From Aequorivita aquimaris (GTDB lineage: Bacteria; Bacteroidota; Bacteroidia; Flavobacteriales; Flavobacteriaceae), in contig NZ_JRWG01000003.1 of the NCBI RefSeq assembly GCF_001573155.1, forward strand, positions 62,001-126,000: DNA of 64,000 nucleotides, in the 5' to 3' direction. Positions within the stretch are counted from its first letter, which is position 1. The number at the start of each line of letters is the position of its first letter. Both the position numbers and the translations under genes were made by a program. Below are positions 41,946 through 49,880 of this stretch, piece by piece. The notes under the pieces were generated by a model. It had not been told where the DNA came from, searched no databases, and saw nothing but the letters and a program-made list of their open reading frames with translations.

Positions 41946-41968
41946 TTTAAATCTTGAATACCGTTACA

Positions 41969-42520
41969 TTATAAGGTTTCATCTGTTTTTATAAATTCCG
42001 TGATTTTTTTCACGGCTATGTGATAGCTGCTTTTCAATCCGCCCACCGAGGTTTCGAGTATTTCTGAAAGTTCCTCAAAGGTGTGGTCCTCAAAATATTT
42101 CATTGTAAAAATCAATCGTTGTCTCTCGGGCAGCGTTGCGATGGCCTTTTGAAATTGCAGTTGCAGTTGGTCGCCTTCAAAATATACGTCGGTTTCCAAT
42201 TTGCGCACCGCATTGCTCTTTACATTGTCAATCGACACATTGTTTCGCTTCGCTTTTTTATTGAGAAATGTGATGGACTCATTGGCGGCGATGCGATACA
42301 TCCACGTGTGCAACTTGCTTTCCCCTTTGAACGAATTGATATTTCTAAAAATTTTTATAAAGGTGTTTTGAAGCACATCATCGGCATCATCGTGGTCCAA
42401 AACCATATTCCTGATTTGCCAATAGAGCCGTTCCTTGTACTGCGCCACCAATTCCCGAAAGGCGGCTTCTTTGGCTCCTTCGGTCTGTAATGCGGTTACC
42501 AGTTCTTGTTCTTCAACCAT
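41969..42520 (-). CDS. ECF-type RNA polymerase sigma-70 factor
   Basis: A 183-aa group IV sigma factor. Region 2 (about 25-90) holds DADDVLQNTFIKIFRNINSF and KGESKLHTWMYRIAANESIT; region 4 (about 125-180) holds LPERQRLIFTMKYFEDHTFE and ELSEILETSVGGLKSSYHIA, a helix-turn-helix for -35 recognition. It leads an operon with a membrane protein and a secreted helical protein, a usual sigma/anti-sigma/sensor set, and probably controls envelope stress genes. Confidence 0.94.
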   Translation of the reverse strand: MVEEQELVTALQTEGAKEAAFRELVAQYKERLYWQIRNMVLDHDDADDVLQNTFIKIFRNINSFKGESKLHTWMYRIAANESITFLNKKAKRNNVSIDNVKSNAVRKLETDVYFEGDQLQLQFQKAIATLPERQRLIFTMKYFEDHTFEELSEILETSVGGLKSSYHIAVKKITEFIKTDETL

Positions 42521-42593
42521 TGTTTGCGCAATCGGTTATATGACGGAAATATTTCGGAAAGGTTTAATTTGGTACGGAATTTTTTAATATCCG

Positions 42594-44420
42594 TTACGCC
42601 AACGACTGCATTTCCACCAAACTGTAATACACGCCTTTTTTTTCCAAAAGTTCTTGATGTTTGCCCTGTTCAACGATTTTTCCTTTGGAGAGTACCACGA
42701 TATTATCGGCATTTTGAATGGTAGAGAGCCTGTGGGCAATAACGATGGAAGTTCGGTTTCTCATCATTTTTTCCAAGGCATCCTGTACCAAACGCTCGCT
42801 CTCGGTGTCCAATGCCGAAGTTGCCTCGTCCAAAATCATAATCGGCGGGTTTTTCAGAACCGCTCGGGCAATGCTCAACCGCTGCTTTTGGCCGCCGCTC
42901 AGTTTGTTACCGCTGTCGCCAATGTTGGTCTCAAAACCTTCGGGAAGGTCTTTTATAAATTCGTATGAATTGCTAATTTCCGCGGCTTCTTTTAATTCTT
43001 CATCGGTTGCGAGTGGTTTTCCAAGCTTTAAATTATTCGCCACCGTATCGTTAAAAAGAATGGAATCCTGCGAAACAATCCCCATTAGGCCCCGCAGCGA
43101 TTGCTTTGAAATATTTTTTATATCCACCCCGTCAATCTCGATAGTGCCTTGGTTTACGTCGTAAAAACGTGTCAATAGGTTTGCAATCGTACTTTTTCCG
43201 CTACCGGATTGGCCCACGAGGGCAACGGTTTTCCCTTTTGGAATTTCAAGTGAAAAGTCCTTTAAAACGTACTGATCCTCGTATTTAAACGAAATGTTTT
43301 TGATTGAAATGAGTCCGTCAAAACCTTCCTTTTGTATTGGGTTTTCAATATCGGTAATTGTGTTTTCGGCTTCCAGCAATTCTAAAATACGCTGGGCAGA
43401 ACCGTCGGCGCGTTTAACAGAATAACTTGCTTTAGCAATGGCCTTGGCGGGTGTTAAAATATTGTACGCCAACATTATGTAGCCAAGAAAGAAACTAGCG
43501 TCCAACGTTCTGTCAACAAACACCAAATAGCCACCATAAATTAAGAGGATTCCAATGGTTATAATTCCCAATAACTCGCTTAATGGCGAAGCGAGGTTCT
43601 GCCGGTTCATTACCTTATTTGAATGTCTGTAAAACCTTTGGTTGCTATCTTCAAATTTTTTCTGAAATAAGTTTTCAGCGTGAAAAGCTTTTATAATGCG
43701 CAGTCCTCCCATAGTTTCTTCTAGAATTGAAAGGAAAACGCCCTGCTCTTGCTGTACTTTTAACGAACCTCTTTTCAACGACTTTCCAACTTTCGATATC
43801 AAAAAACCTGAAATCGGCAAAAATAGAAACACGAAAAGCGTTAATTTGGGACTAATAAATAGCATAGTTGCCAATGAAAAAAGGATTGTCAATGGCTCGC
43901 GAACAATCATTTCCAAAACGGAAAGCACCGAGTTTTTCACCTCGTCCACATCGCCACTTAAGCGAGAAATAGTGTCTCCCTTTCTTTTTTCAGAATAAAA
44001 GGCCAATGGAAATTGAATTACTTTGCTGTACAGATCGTTTCGAAGGTCTCTTAACACGCCATTCCGCAAAAAAGTAGAATAATACATTGCGAGATAATTG
44101 CTCAAGTTTTTAAGTAGAAAGATCGTAACGATCAATCCTATCATAAAAAGCAACACTTTAAAATCACCGTATTCATTGATGTACTTTACCAAATGATAGT
44201 TAAGCGAATCTTGAATGTAAGTGGTTAATTTGGTGATGCTTTCGTAAACTGGCTCTTGACCAACTTCACGCTGATCGCTAAAAATAACCTGCAACACCGG
44301 TATTAGCGCCAAAAAAGATAGGGTGCTGAATAGTGCGTAGAGCACATTAAAAAAGATATTTAAATACGCATACTTTTTATACGGAATAACATAGCGCAGT
44401 ATTTTTCTGAAATAATTCAT
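42594..44420 (-). CDS. ABC transporter, ATP-binding and permease fused (MsbA-like exporter)
   Basis: A 608-aa half-transporter that should homodimerise. The membrane domain (about 1-330) has six helices; the ATPase domain (about 350-608) has Walker A GQSGSGKST (about 401-409), Q-loop MGIVSQDSILF, signature LSGGQKQRLSIARAVL (about 503-518), Walker B IMILDEATSALD and H-loop IVIAHRLSTI. It resembles lipid A/multidrug exporters of the MsbA group, but substrate is open. Its ATG shares a base with the phospho-sugar mutase stop (TAATG). Confidence 0.94.
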   Translation of the reverse strand: MNYFRKILRYVIPYKKYAYLNIFFNVLYALFSTLSFLALIPVLQVIFSDQREVGQEPVYESITKLTTYIQDSLNYHLVKYINEYGDFKVLLFMIGLIVTIFLLKNLSNYLAMYYSTFLRNGVLRDLRNDLYSKVIQFPLAFYSEKRKGDTISRLSGDVDEVKNSVLSVLEMIVREPLTILFSLATMLFISPKLTLFVFLFLPISGFLISKVGKSLKRGSLKVQQEQGVFLSILEETMGGLRIIKAFHAENLFQKKFEDSNQRFYRHSNKVMNRQNLASPLSELLGIITIGILLIYGGYLVFVDRTLDASFFLGYIMLAYNILTPAKAIAKASYSVKRADGSAQRILELLEAENTITDIENPIQKEGFDGLISIKNISFKYEDQYVLKDFSLEIPKGKTVALVGQSGSGKSTIANLLTRFYDVNQGTIEIDGVDIKNISKQSLRGLMGIVSQDSILFNDTVANNLKLGKPLATDEELKEAAEISNSYEFIKDLPEGFETNIGDSGNKLSGGQKQRLSIARAVLKNPPIMILDEATSALDTESERLVQDALEKMMRNRTSIVIAHRLSTIQNADNIVVLSKGKIVEQGKHQELLEKKGVYYSLVEMQSLA

Positions 44421-46135
44421 TAACTCACGTTTAGTTGTGCGGCGATAGCGTCAATTTTTTTCTGAAGTACCGCTTCAAAATTATCCTTTTCGGAAGTGTT
44501 CACGCTAATGTAGAACTTTATTTTCGGTTCGGTGCCGCTGGGTCGCGCTGCAATTTTGCTACCGTCTTCGGTATAATAGATTAACACGTTGCTTTTTGGC
44601 AGGTTTAATGCCAAGGTTTTTTGATTTGTGAAATCTGTGGTTTCACCTTTTAAAACATCGTCCATCCGGATTACTTTACTGCCCGCAATTTCCTTAAACG
44701 GATTTTCGCGCAGCTTTTTCATCATCGCCGAGATTTCGGCAGCGCCCTGTTTTCCTTTCTTCGTTATTGAAATCAAATGCTCTCGGTAGTTTCCGTATTC
44801 ATTGTAAACTTCGTTTAAATATTGGAACATACTGCTGCCGGCGTGTTTTTTCTGCGCCGCAATCTCGCAGGCCAGTAGGGTAGCGGTTACGGCATCCTTA
44901 TCCCGAACAAAATCTCCCACCAAATACCCGAAACTTTCTTCGCCGCCGCCAATAAACTCAAGTTCGGGATAGTCTTTTATCATTTTGGCAATCCACTTAA
45001 AACCCGTAAGCCCTTCCAGATATTTTACGTTGAAATGCTCCGCAACCTTCTCCACCATTGGCGTGGAAACAATTGTGGAGGCCACAAACTGGTTGCCGTT
45101 CAACTTTCCAGCCTTTTGCCATTGTTCCAAAAGAAAATGCGTCATTAAAACCATGGTTTGGTTTCCGTTGAGCAAAACCATTTCATTGTTGTCATTTCTA
45201 ACGGCAACTCCCAATCGGTCGCAGTCTGGATCGGTGCCAATTACAATGTCAGCATTTTCTTTTTCGGCGAGTTCCAAAGCCATTTTTAAGGCTGCTGGTT
45301 CTTCGGGATTGGGAGATTTTACCGTTGGGAAATCGCCGTTTGGCTCTGCCTGTTCTTCAACAATGGAAACATTTTTATAGCCAGCCTGTTCCAAAACCTT
45401 CGGAATCATGGTAATTGAAGTGCCGTGGAGGGAAGTGAAAACAATTTTCAAATTGTCTTTAGCTTCCTGGGAAGTATTAAAAGTACCGTTTTCAACTGAA
45501 GCTTTTGCGAATGCTTCGTCAACTTCGGAATCTATTAATTGGATTAAATTTTCGTTCGCTTCAAACTTTATGTCTTCGTAATTCAGCGAATTTATTTCAG
45601 CAATAATTTCACCATCCTGAGGCGGCACCAGTTGTCCGCCATCTTCCCAATATACTTTATAACCATTGTATTCCGGCGGATTGTGGGAAGCTGTTAAAAC
45701 AATTCCTGCCTTGCAATCCAGCAATTTTACTGCGAAGGAAAGCTCGGGCGTGGGCCGCAATTCTGAAAAAAGAAAGACCTTAATACTGTTTGCCGAAAAA
45801 ACATCGGCTACCACTTTCGCAAATTCCTTGCTGTTGTGGCGGCAATCGTAAGCTATGGCTACCTTTATTTCTTGGTTTGGAAATTGCTTCTTTAAATAAT
45901 TTGAAAGCCCTTGGGTGTTTTTTCCTAAAGTATATTTATTGATTCGGTTGTCGCCAAGCCCCATGATGCCTCGCATTCCACCGGTACCGAATTCCAGATT
46001 TTTATAAAAGCTGTCTTCCAATCCCTCAGGATCGTAAGCGATCATTTCCTTGATTTCGTGCTGGGTTTTTTCGTCAAAAAAAGGGGTGAGCCACTGGTTA
46101 ACGCGGTCTAAAATTTTCGGATCTACGTAAATCAT
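44420..46135 (-). CDS. Phospho-sugar mutase (phosphoglucomutase/phosphomannomutase)
   Basis: Interconverts hexose 1- and 6-phosphates. About 571 aa from ATG 46135; an in-frame TTG three codons earlier is less likely. It has the alpha-D-phosphohexomutase domains: FGTGGMRGIMGLGDNRIN (about 46-63), the catalytic Ser in LTASHNPPEYNGYKVYW (about 144-160), metal-binding GTDPDCDRLG (about 300-309), sugar-binding GGGEESFGY and phosphate-binding RPSGTEPKIKF. The length fits the PGM2-like group, which can act on glucose and ribose phosphates. It is coupled to the downstream ABC exporter. Confidence 0.94.
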   Translation of the reverse strand: MIYVDPKILDRVNQWLTPFFDEKTQHEIKEMIAYDPEGLEDSFYKNLEFGTGGMRGIMGLGDNRINKYTLGKNTQGLSNYLKKQFPNQEIKVAIAYDCRHNSKEFAKVVADVFSANSIKVFLFSELRPTPELSFAVKLLDCKAGIVLTASHNPPEYNGYKVYWEDGGQLVPPQDGEIIAEINSLNYEDIKFEANENLIQLIDSEVDEAFAKASVENGTFNTSQEAKDNLKIVFTSLHGTSITMIPKVLEQAGYKNVSIVEEQAEPNGDFPTVKSPNPEEPAALKMALELAEKENADIVIGTDPDCDRLGVAVRNDNNEMVLLNGNQTMVLMTHFLLEQWQKAGKLNGNQFVASTIVSTPMVEKVAEHFNVKYLEGLTGFKWIAKMIKDYPELEFIGGGEESFGYLVGDFVRDKDAVTATLLACEIAAQKKHAGSSMFQYLNEVYNEYGNYREHLISITKKGKQGAAEISAMMKKLRENPFKEIAGSKVIRMDDVLKGETTDFTNQKTLALNLPKSNVLIYYTEDGSKIAARPSGTEPKIKFYISVNTSEKDNFEAVLQKKIDAIAAQLNVS

Positions 46136-46245
46136 TCGTTTCAATTAAAGTGCAAAAATAGCAATAAAATAAAGGAGAATATAAGATTCCAGATTTAATG
46201 TTTGAGTCGTTAAGAGTGCTAATGTTTTGGATTCCGAAGCCCCAA

Positions 46246-47193
46246 TTACTGATTGACAGTTTCTTTAATGATATAGTTTCTTGAATCTTTTTTGCTTCGA
46301 AGGATCAATTCACCCAAAAACCCAGCAAGAAAAAGTTGCGATCCCAGAACCATTGCTATTAGGGCAATAAAAAATTCAGGTCTGTCAGTAATAAGTCTTG
46401 CCGAAGGATTGATAAATAGCTTGTCGATTCCCAAATACAGTGCGAAGGAAAAGCCCACAAAAAGCATAAATGCGCCCCACGCGCCAAATAGGTGCATCGG
46501 TCTTTTTCCGAAACGTGACAAAAACCAAATGGTGATCAAATCCAAAAATCCGCGGATAAAACGTTCGGCGCCAAATTTGGTCGTTCCGTATTTTCGGGCC
46601 TGGTGCAAAACAGGTTTTTCTGAAATTCTACTGAAGCCAGCATTTTTGGCCAAAACAGGAATATAGCGGTGCATTTCGCCAGTAACTTCTATGGTTTTCA
46701 CAACATCTTTTTTATAAGCTTTCAACCCACAATTAAAGTCGTGCAATTTTACGCCAGAAGTTTTCCGTGCAGCATAATTGAACAGTTTTGAAGGCAGGTT
46801 TTTGCTCAAAACAGAATCGTATCGTTTCTTTTTCCAGCCCGAAACAAGGTCAAAACCTTCCTCGGTAATCATTTTATAGAGTTCGGGAATTTCTTCTGGA
46901 TTGTCCTGTAGATCGGCATCCATCGTAATAATCACATCGCCTTTGGCCATTGCAAAACCCGCGTGCAGGGCTTGCGATTTACCGTAATTCTTCTGAAAAC
47001 GGATTCCTTTTACCTCAGAATTTTCACGGGATAATTTTTCAATAATTTTCCAGGAACCGTCTGTACTTCCATCGTCAATAAAGATGAGCTCGTACAAAAA
47101 ACCATTGGATTGCATAACATCTGCAATCCAACGGTACAATTCATTTAGCGATTCTTCTTCGTTCAGAAGGGGTATGACGATGGAAATATTCAT
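46246..47193 (-). CDS. Family 2 glycosyltransferase with C-terminal membrane helices
   Basis: A 315-aa GT-A enzyme of the polyprenyl-phosphate sugar transferase type (GtrB/DPM1-like): ISIVIPLLNEEESLNELYRW, FIDDGSTDGSWKII (about 37-50), MDADLQDNPEEIPELY with the DxD motif (about 91-106), DFNCGLKAYKKDVV (about 152-165) and two helices near 230-255 and 266-291. It probably makes a lipid-linked sugar for envelope glycans. ATG 47193 is preferred to the TTG just before it. It directly follows the DUF4199 gene. Confidence 0.92.
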   Translation of the reverse strand: MNISIVIPLLNEEESLNELYRWIADVMQSNGFLYELIFIDDGSTDGSWKIIEKLSRENSEVKGIRFQKNYGKSQALHAGFAMAKGDVIITMDADLQDNPEEIPELYKMITEEGFDLVSGWKKKRYDSVLSKNLPSKLFNYAARKTSGVKLHDFNCGLKAYKKDVVKTIEVTGEMHRYIPVLAKNAGFSRISEKPVLHQARKYGTTKFGAERFIRGFLDLITIWFLSRFGKRPMHLFGAWGAFMLFVGFSFALYLGIDKLFINPSARLITDRPEFFIALIAMVLGSQLFLAGFLGELILRSKKDSRNYIIKETVNQ

Positions 47194-47196
47194 CAA

Positions 47197-47739
47197 TTAG
47201 TTTAACGGATTTGGATTTTTTGTCTTGAAAATAAGTGCAACCAGCAACCCAATAACACTCATAAAAGCAAGACTGAATACGTAATTTTTCAGTTGTGTGC
47301 CAATTGCAAAGTTATCCTGTTCGGCCATTTTTGCCATTTGCTTATCTATTTCAGCTTGTGGAGTGCCTAGTTTTTGTAAGAATTCAGCGGTCATTTCCAA
47401 AGTCTTTTCCTGTAAAAAAGCGGCTAATTCCGGATCGATGATGTTGAATATTAAAATTCCAACGACAGTACTTATCAAAAGCCCGATTGCAACAGTAATA
47501 AAATACACTGTAAAGGATTGTTTAAAATTCATTATTCCTCCGAGCAAGCCCTTTGCTTTTGCCACGGATACAATCCCCAAGGCGATAATTATAATGAAAC
47601 TAATAATTCCCACCCACCATTTTGTGAAAAGGTCTGGATTTAAAACATACATCAGGGTAGTCATAAGCGCAAGAACTGCACCTAAAATAAGGCCGTAGTT
47701 GACCGCCGATTTTTTAATTGAAATAGGTTGGTTTTCCAT
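47197..47739 (-). CDS. DUF4199 family membrane protein
   Basis: A 180-aa protein with four hydrophobic segments (about 14-32, 38-60, 73-96, 150-172) and an amphipathic stretch between the third and fourth (ELAAFLQEKTLEMTAEFLQK). This matches DUF4199, a Bacteroidota family of unknown function. I chose ATG 47739 (MENQPISIKKSAVNYG); a TATCTTTG -7 element on the same strand at 47776-47783 supports it, because codons before that would precede transcription. The glycosyltransferase follows after three bases. Confidence 0.87.
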   Translation of the reverse strand: MENQPISIKKSAVNYGLILGAVLALMTTLMYVLNPDLFTKWWVGIISFIIIIALGIVSVAKAKGLLGGIMNFKQSFTVYFITVAIGLLISTVVGILIFNIIDPELAAFLQEKTLEMTAEFLQKLGTPQAEIDKQMAKMAEQDNFAIGTQLKNYVFSLAFMSVIGLLVALIFKTKNPNPLN

Positions 47740-47840
47740 TTTAACGTTGTTTTTTAAGTTCGGTTGGTTAGTAAACAAAGATAGCAAAACGTTACATTTG
47801 CGGGCGATTTAGTAACGAATTAAAAAAGTGGAGAATTTTG

Positions 47841-47870
47841 TTGCTAATTTCCAATTAATACTTACATTTG
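47841..47870 (+). promoter_or_regulatory. Promoter of rpmE
   Basis: TTG at 47841-47843, 19 bases, TACATTTG at 47863-47870, consensus Bacteroidota promoter 55 bases before the L31 ATG. Confidence 0.85.
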
Positions 47871-47925
47871 CAAACTCAATTCCGAAAGGTCGGAAGAGCG
47901 TATTTTAAATTATAATATTACAGAG

Positions 47926-48207
47926 ATGAAAAAAGGTATCCACCCAGAAAATTATAGAATAGTTGCTTTTAAGGATATGAGTAATGAAGACGTTTTCCTT
48001 ACTAAATCAACTGCAGATACAAAGGAAACTATCGAGGTTGATGGTGTTGAATATCCTTTGGTGAAGATGGAAATTTCACGTTCTTCACATCCTTTCTATA
48101 CCGGAAAAGCAAAACTTATCGATACTGCGGGACGTATTGACAAATTCAAAAACAAATACGACAAGTTTAAAAAACCTGCAGCTAAAGAAGCTAAAACTGA
48201 AGAATAG
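47926..48207 (+). CDS. rpmE2: 50S ribosomal protein L31, type B (zinc-free)
   Basis: A 93-aa L31 that bridges the subunits. It begins [20 protein letters not shown] and has the type-B features [40 protein letters not shown] and [11 protein letters not shown], with none of the zinc-binding cysteines of type A. It ends in a short AAKEAKTEE tail like that of L9. Monocistronic, with its own promoter and terminator. Confidence 0.96.
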   Translation: MKKGIHPENYRIVAFKDMSNEDVFLTKSTADTKETIEVDGVEYPLVKMEISRSSHPFYTGKAKLIDTAGRIDKFKNKYDKFKKPAAKEAKTEE

Positions 48208-48232
48208 TCTTCACTTTTTTAGTAAAACATAG

Positions 48233-48261
48233 AAAAGCCTTCGAGAAATCGGGGGCTTTTT
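48233..48261 (+). terminator. Terminator after rpmE
   Basis: aaaagcc ... ggctttt with an inner cga/tcg and a short T-run, 26 bases after the L31 stop. Confidence 0.75.
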
Positions 48262-48269
48262 GATTTTAG

Positions 48270-48287
48270 TCCCGATAGTTATCGGGA
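48270..48287. repeat. Perfect 18-bp palindrome
   Basis: TCCCGATAGTTATCGGGA, two 8-base arms around gt. It is directly followed by a heptamer repeat. Similar CCCGATA...TATCGGG palindromes are, as I recall, dispersed in Bacteroidota genomes. Confidence 0.8.
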
Positions 48288-48290
48288 GAC

Positions 48291-48318
48291 GATTGTTGAT
48301 TGTAGATTTTTGAGTAAT
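48291..48318. repeat. 7-bp tandem repeat (gattgta type, 3-4 units)
   Basis: Units gattgtt, gattgta, gattttt and a degenerate gagtaat immediately after the palindrome. Confidence 0.6.
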
Positions 48319-48353
48319 ATTGAATTTGTATTTTTATAGCTACGATTTTTAGG

Positions 48354-48388
48354 AAATCGTAAATCAAATATCTAAAATCGTAAATCAA
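48354..48388. repeat. 7-bp tandem repeat (aaatcgt/aaatcaa, 5 units) abutting a start codon
   Basis: Units aaatcgt, aaatcaa, atatcta, aaatcgt and aaatcaa end one base before the ATG at 48390, so they form the ribosome-binding region of that gene. It is the complement of the type at 5487-5514. Confidence 0.85.
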
Positions 48389-48389
48389 A

Positions 48390-49565
48390 ATGAATTACAT
48401 CCTCTTCGACGGCAACGTCCGCAACCAGCTTTTACCATTCACTTTTACACGCCCCGTCGCCGATATTCGTGTGGGTATTTTAACTATCCGCGAAAAGTGG
48501 GAACACTTGTTGGGCTTTACCACAACTACCGTTACCGAAGACTATCTTTCAGAAAAATATCCTTTTTTGGAGCTTGAGAAGAATATTTTGATAAATGCTT
48601 CTTTCCTTCCATCGGAAAATTTAGCGAATATTATTAAAGGATTGGAGGAAAACCAGGCGGTCTTTTTTGAGGAGGAACCAATAGCTTTTTTTACGACCGA
48701 AGGACAGGAAGTAGATTTTGAAACTTTTAATATAATCCAATATGCTCACAACGATGTGTTGAGAATAGAGTACACCTGGGATATTTTTTCAAAAAATGGC
48801 GAGGCAATAAAACGCGATTTTGAAATGCTCACCCAGGGTAGAAAATCGCAGCCTATTCCCGAAGGAGTTTGGACAAAAAACCCTCAAAATATTTTTATAG
48901 AAGAAGGCGCGAAAATTGAATTTTGCACTTTAAACGCTTCCGAAGGACCCATATATATAGGTAAAGATGCCGAAATTATGGAAGGCGCATTGGTGCGCGG
49001 GCCGTTTGCGCTTTGCGAACATTCCACCTTAAAAATGGGTACCAAGATTTACACAAACACCACCGTTGGCCCGCACAGCAAGGTTGGGGGAGAGGTTAAC
49101 AACTCCGTGATATTTGGATATTCAAACAAAGGCCACGACGGGTTTTTGGGAAATTCAGTTTTGGGCGAATGGTGCAATTTGGGGGCAGATACCAACAATT
49201 CCAACCTAAAAAACAACTACGCCGAAGTGCGGCTCTGGGATTACGAAACCGAAGGTTTTGCCAGAACGGGGCTTCAATTCTGCGGGTTAATGATGGGCGA
49301 CCACAGCAAATGCGGCATCAACACCATGTTCAATACCGGAACGGTTGTGGGCGTGAGCGCCAATATCTTCGGAAGTGGTTTCCCGCGGAATTTTGTTCCC
49401 AGTTTCAGTTGGGGCGGAAGCGGTGGTTTTACAACCTATAAAACCGACAAGGCTTTTGAAGTGGCAAAAGTAGTGATGGGCCGAAGAAATATTGAATTTT
49501 CAGAAATGGACGCCAAGATTTTGGAACATGTTTTTGAGCAAACCGCTAAGTGGCGAAAGGCTTAA
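48390..49565 (+). CDS. GlmU-like sugar nucleotidyltransferase family protein
   Basis: A 391-aa protein that starts MNYILFDGNVRNQLLPFTFT and continues with RPVADIRVGILTIREKWEHL, the first part of a GT-A-like domain in which the usual GxGTRM nucleotide loop is absent. From about residue 180 it has left-handed beta-helix hexapeptides: IYIGKDAEIMEGALVRGPFA, NSVLGEWCNLGADTNNSNLK, HSKCGINTMFNTGTVVGVSA. The family is labelled putative sugar nucleotidyl transferase in Bacteroidota; activity is unverified. It might make or acetylate a UDP-sugar for cell-wall use. Its 3' end overlaps the convergent gene by four bases. Confidence 0.85.
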   Translation: MNYILFDGNVRNQLLPFTFTRPVADIRVGILTIREKWEHLLGFTTTTVTEDYLSEKYPFLELEKNILINASFLPSENLANIIKGLEENQAVFFEEEPIAFFTTEGQEVDFETFNIIQYAHNDVLRIEYTWDIFSKNGEAIKRDFEMLTQGRKSQPIPEGVWTKNPQNIFIEEGAKIEFCTLNASEGPIYIGKDAEIMEGALVRGPFALCEHSTLKMGTKIYTNTTVGPHSKVGGEVNNSVIFGYSNKGHDGFLGNSVLGEWCNLGADTNNSNLKNNYAEVRLWDYETEGFARTGLQFCGLMMGDHSKCGINTMFNTGTVVGVSANIFGSGFPRNFVPSFSWGGSGGFTTYKTDKAFEVAKVVMGRRNIEFSEMDAKILEHVFEQTAKWRKA

Positions 49566-49843
49566 TAAAAAAATAAAAGATAAACCAGGGCTGCAATAAT
49601 CACTACCATAACGCTTCCAAAGACAATGGTTAGCCGTTTTTGTCGCTCTATTTCTTTTTGACGCAGTTTTTGTTTGAATGCCTCAAATTGTGCAGGGGAC
49701 ATTTTTTTGTAATCAACAATTTTTGTTGAGGTTCCAAATTTTGAAGGAACATCTTTTTCAAAATAATTATTTCGTTTAGCAAGTTGCTTTGCATTATTGC
49801 GAAGCGTTTGTGCCATTGCCAGAGCAGAACCTCCAAATCCCAT
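49562..49843 (-). CDS. Small protein with C-terminal membrane anchor
   Basis: A 93-aa protein: a Gly-rich start (MGFGGSALAMAQTLRNNAKQ), a basic charged helix (about 48-68, SPAQFEAFKQKLRQKEIERQ) and one transmembrane segment at the end (about 73-92). Tail-anchored topology, with the bulk in the cytosol. No recognised family, but such proteins are frequent in flavobacteria. It shares four bases with the end of the convergent nucleotidyltransferase-like gene. Confidence 0.75.
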   Translation of the reverse strand: MGFGGSALAMAQTLRNNAKQLAKRNNYFEKDVPSKFGTSTKIVDYKKMSPAQFEAFKQKLRQKEIERQKRLTIVFGSVMVVIIAALVYLLFFY

Positions 49844-49880
49844 TCTTTACCTTTTTGAAGTTTAAACTGTAATTTACAAA

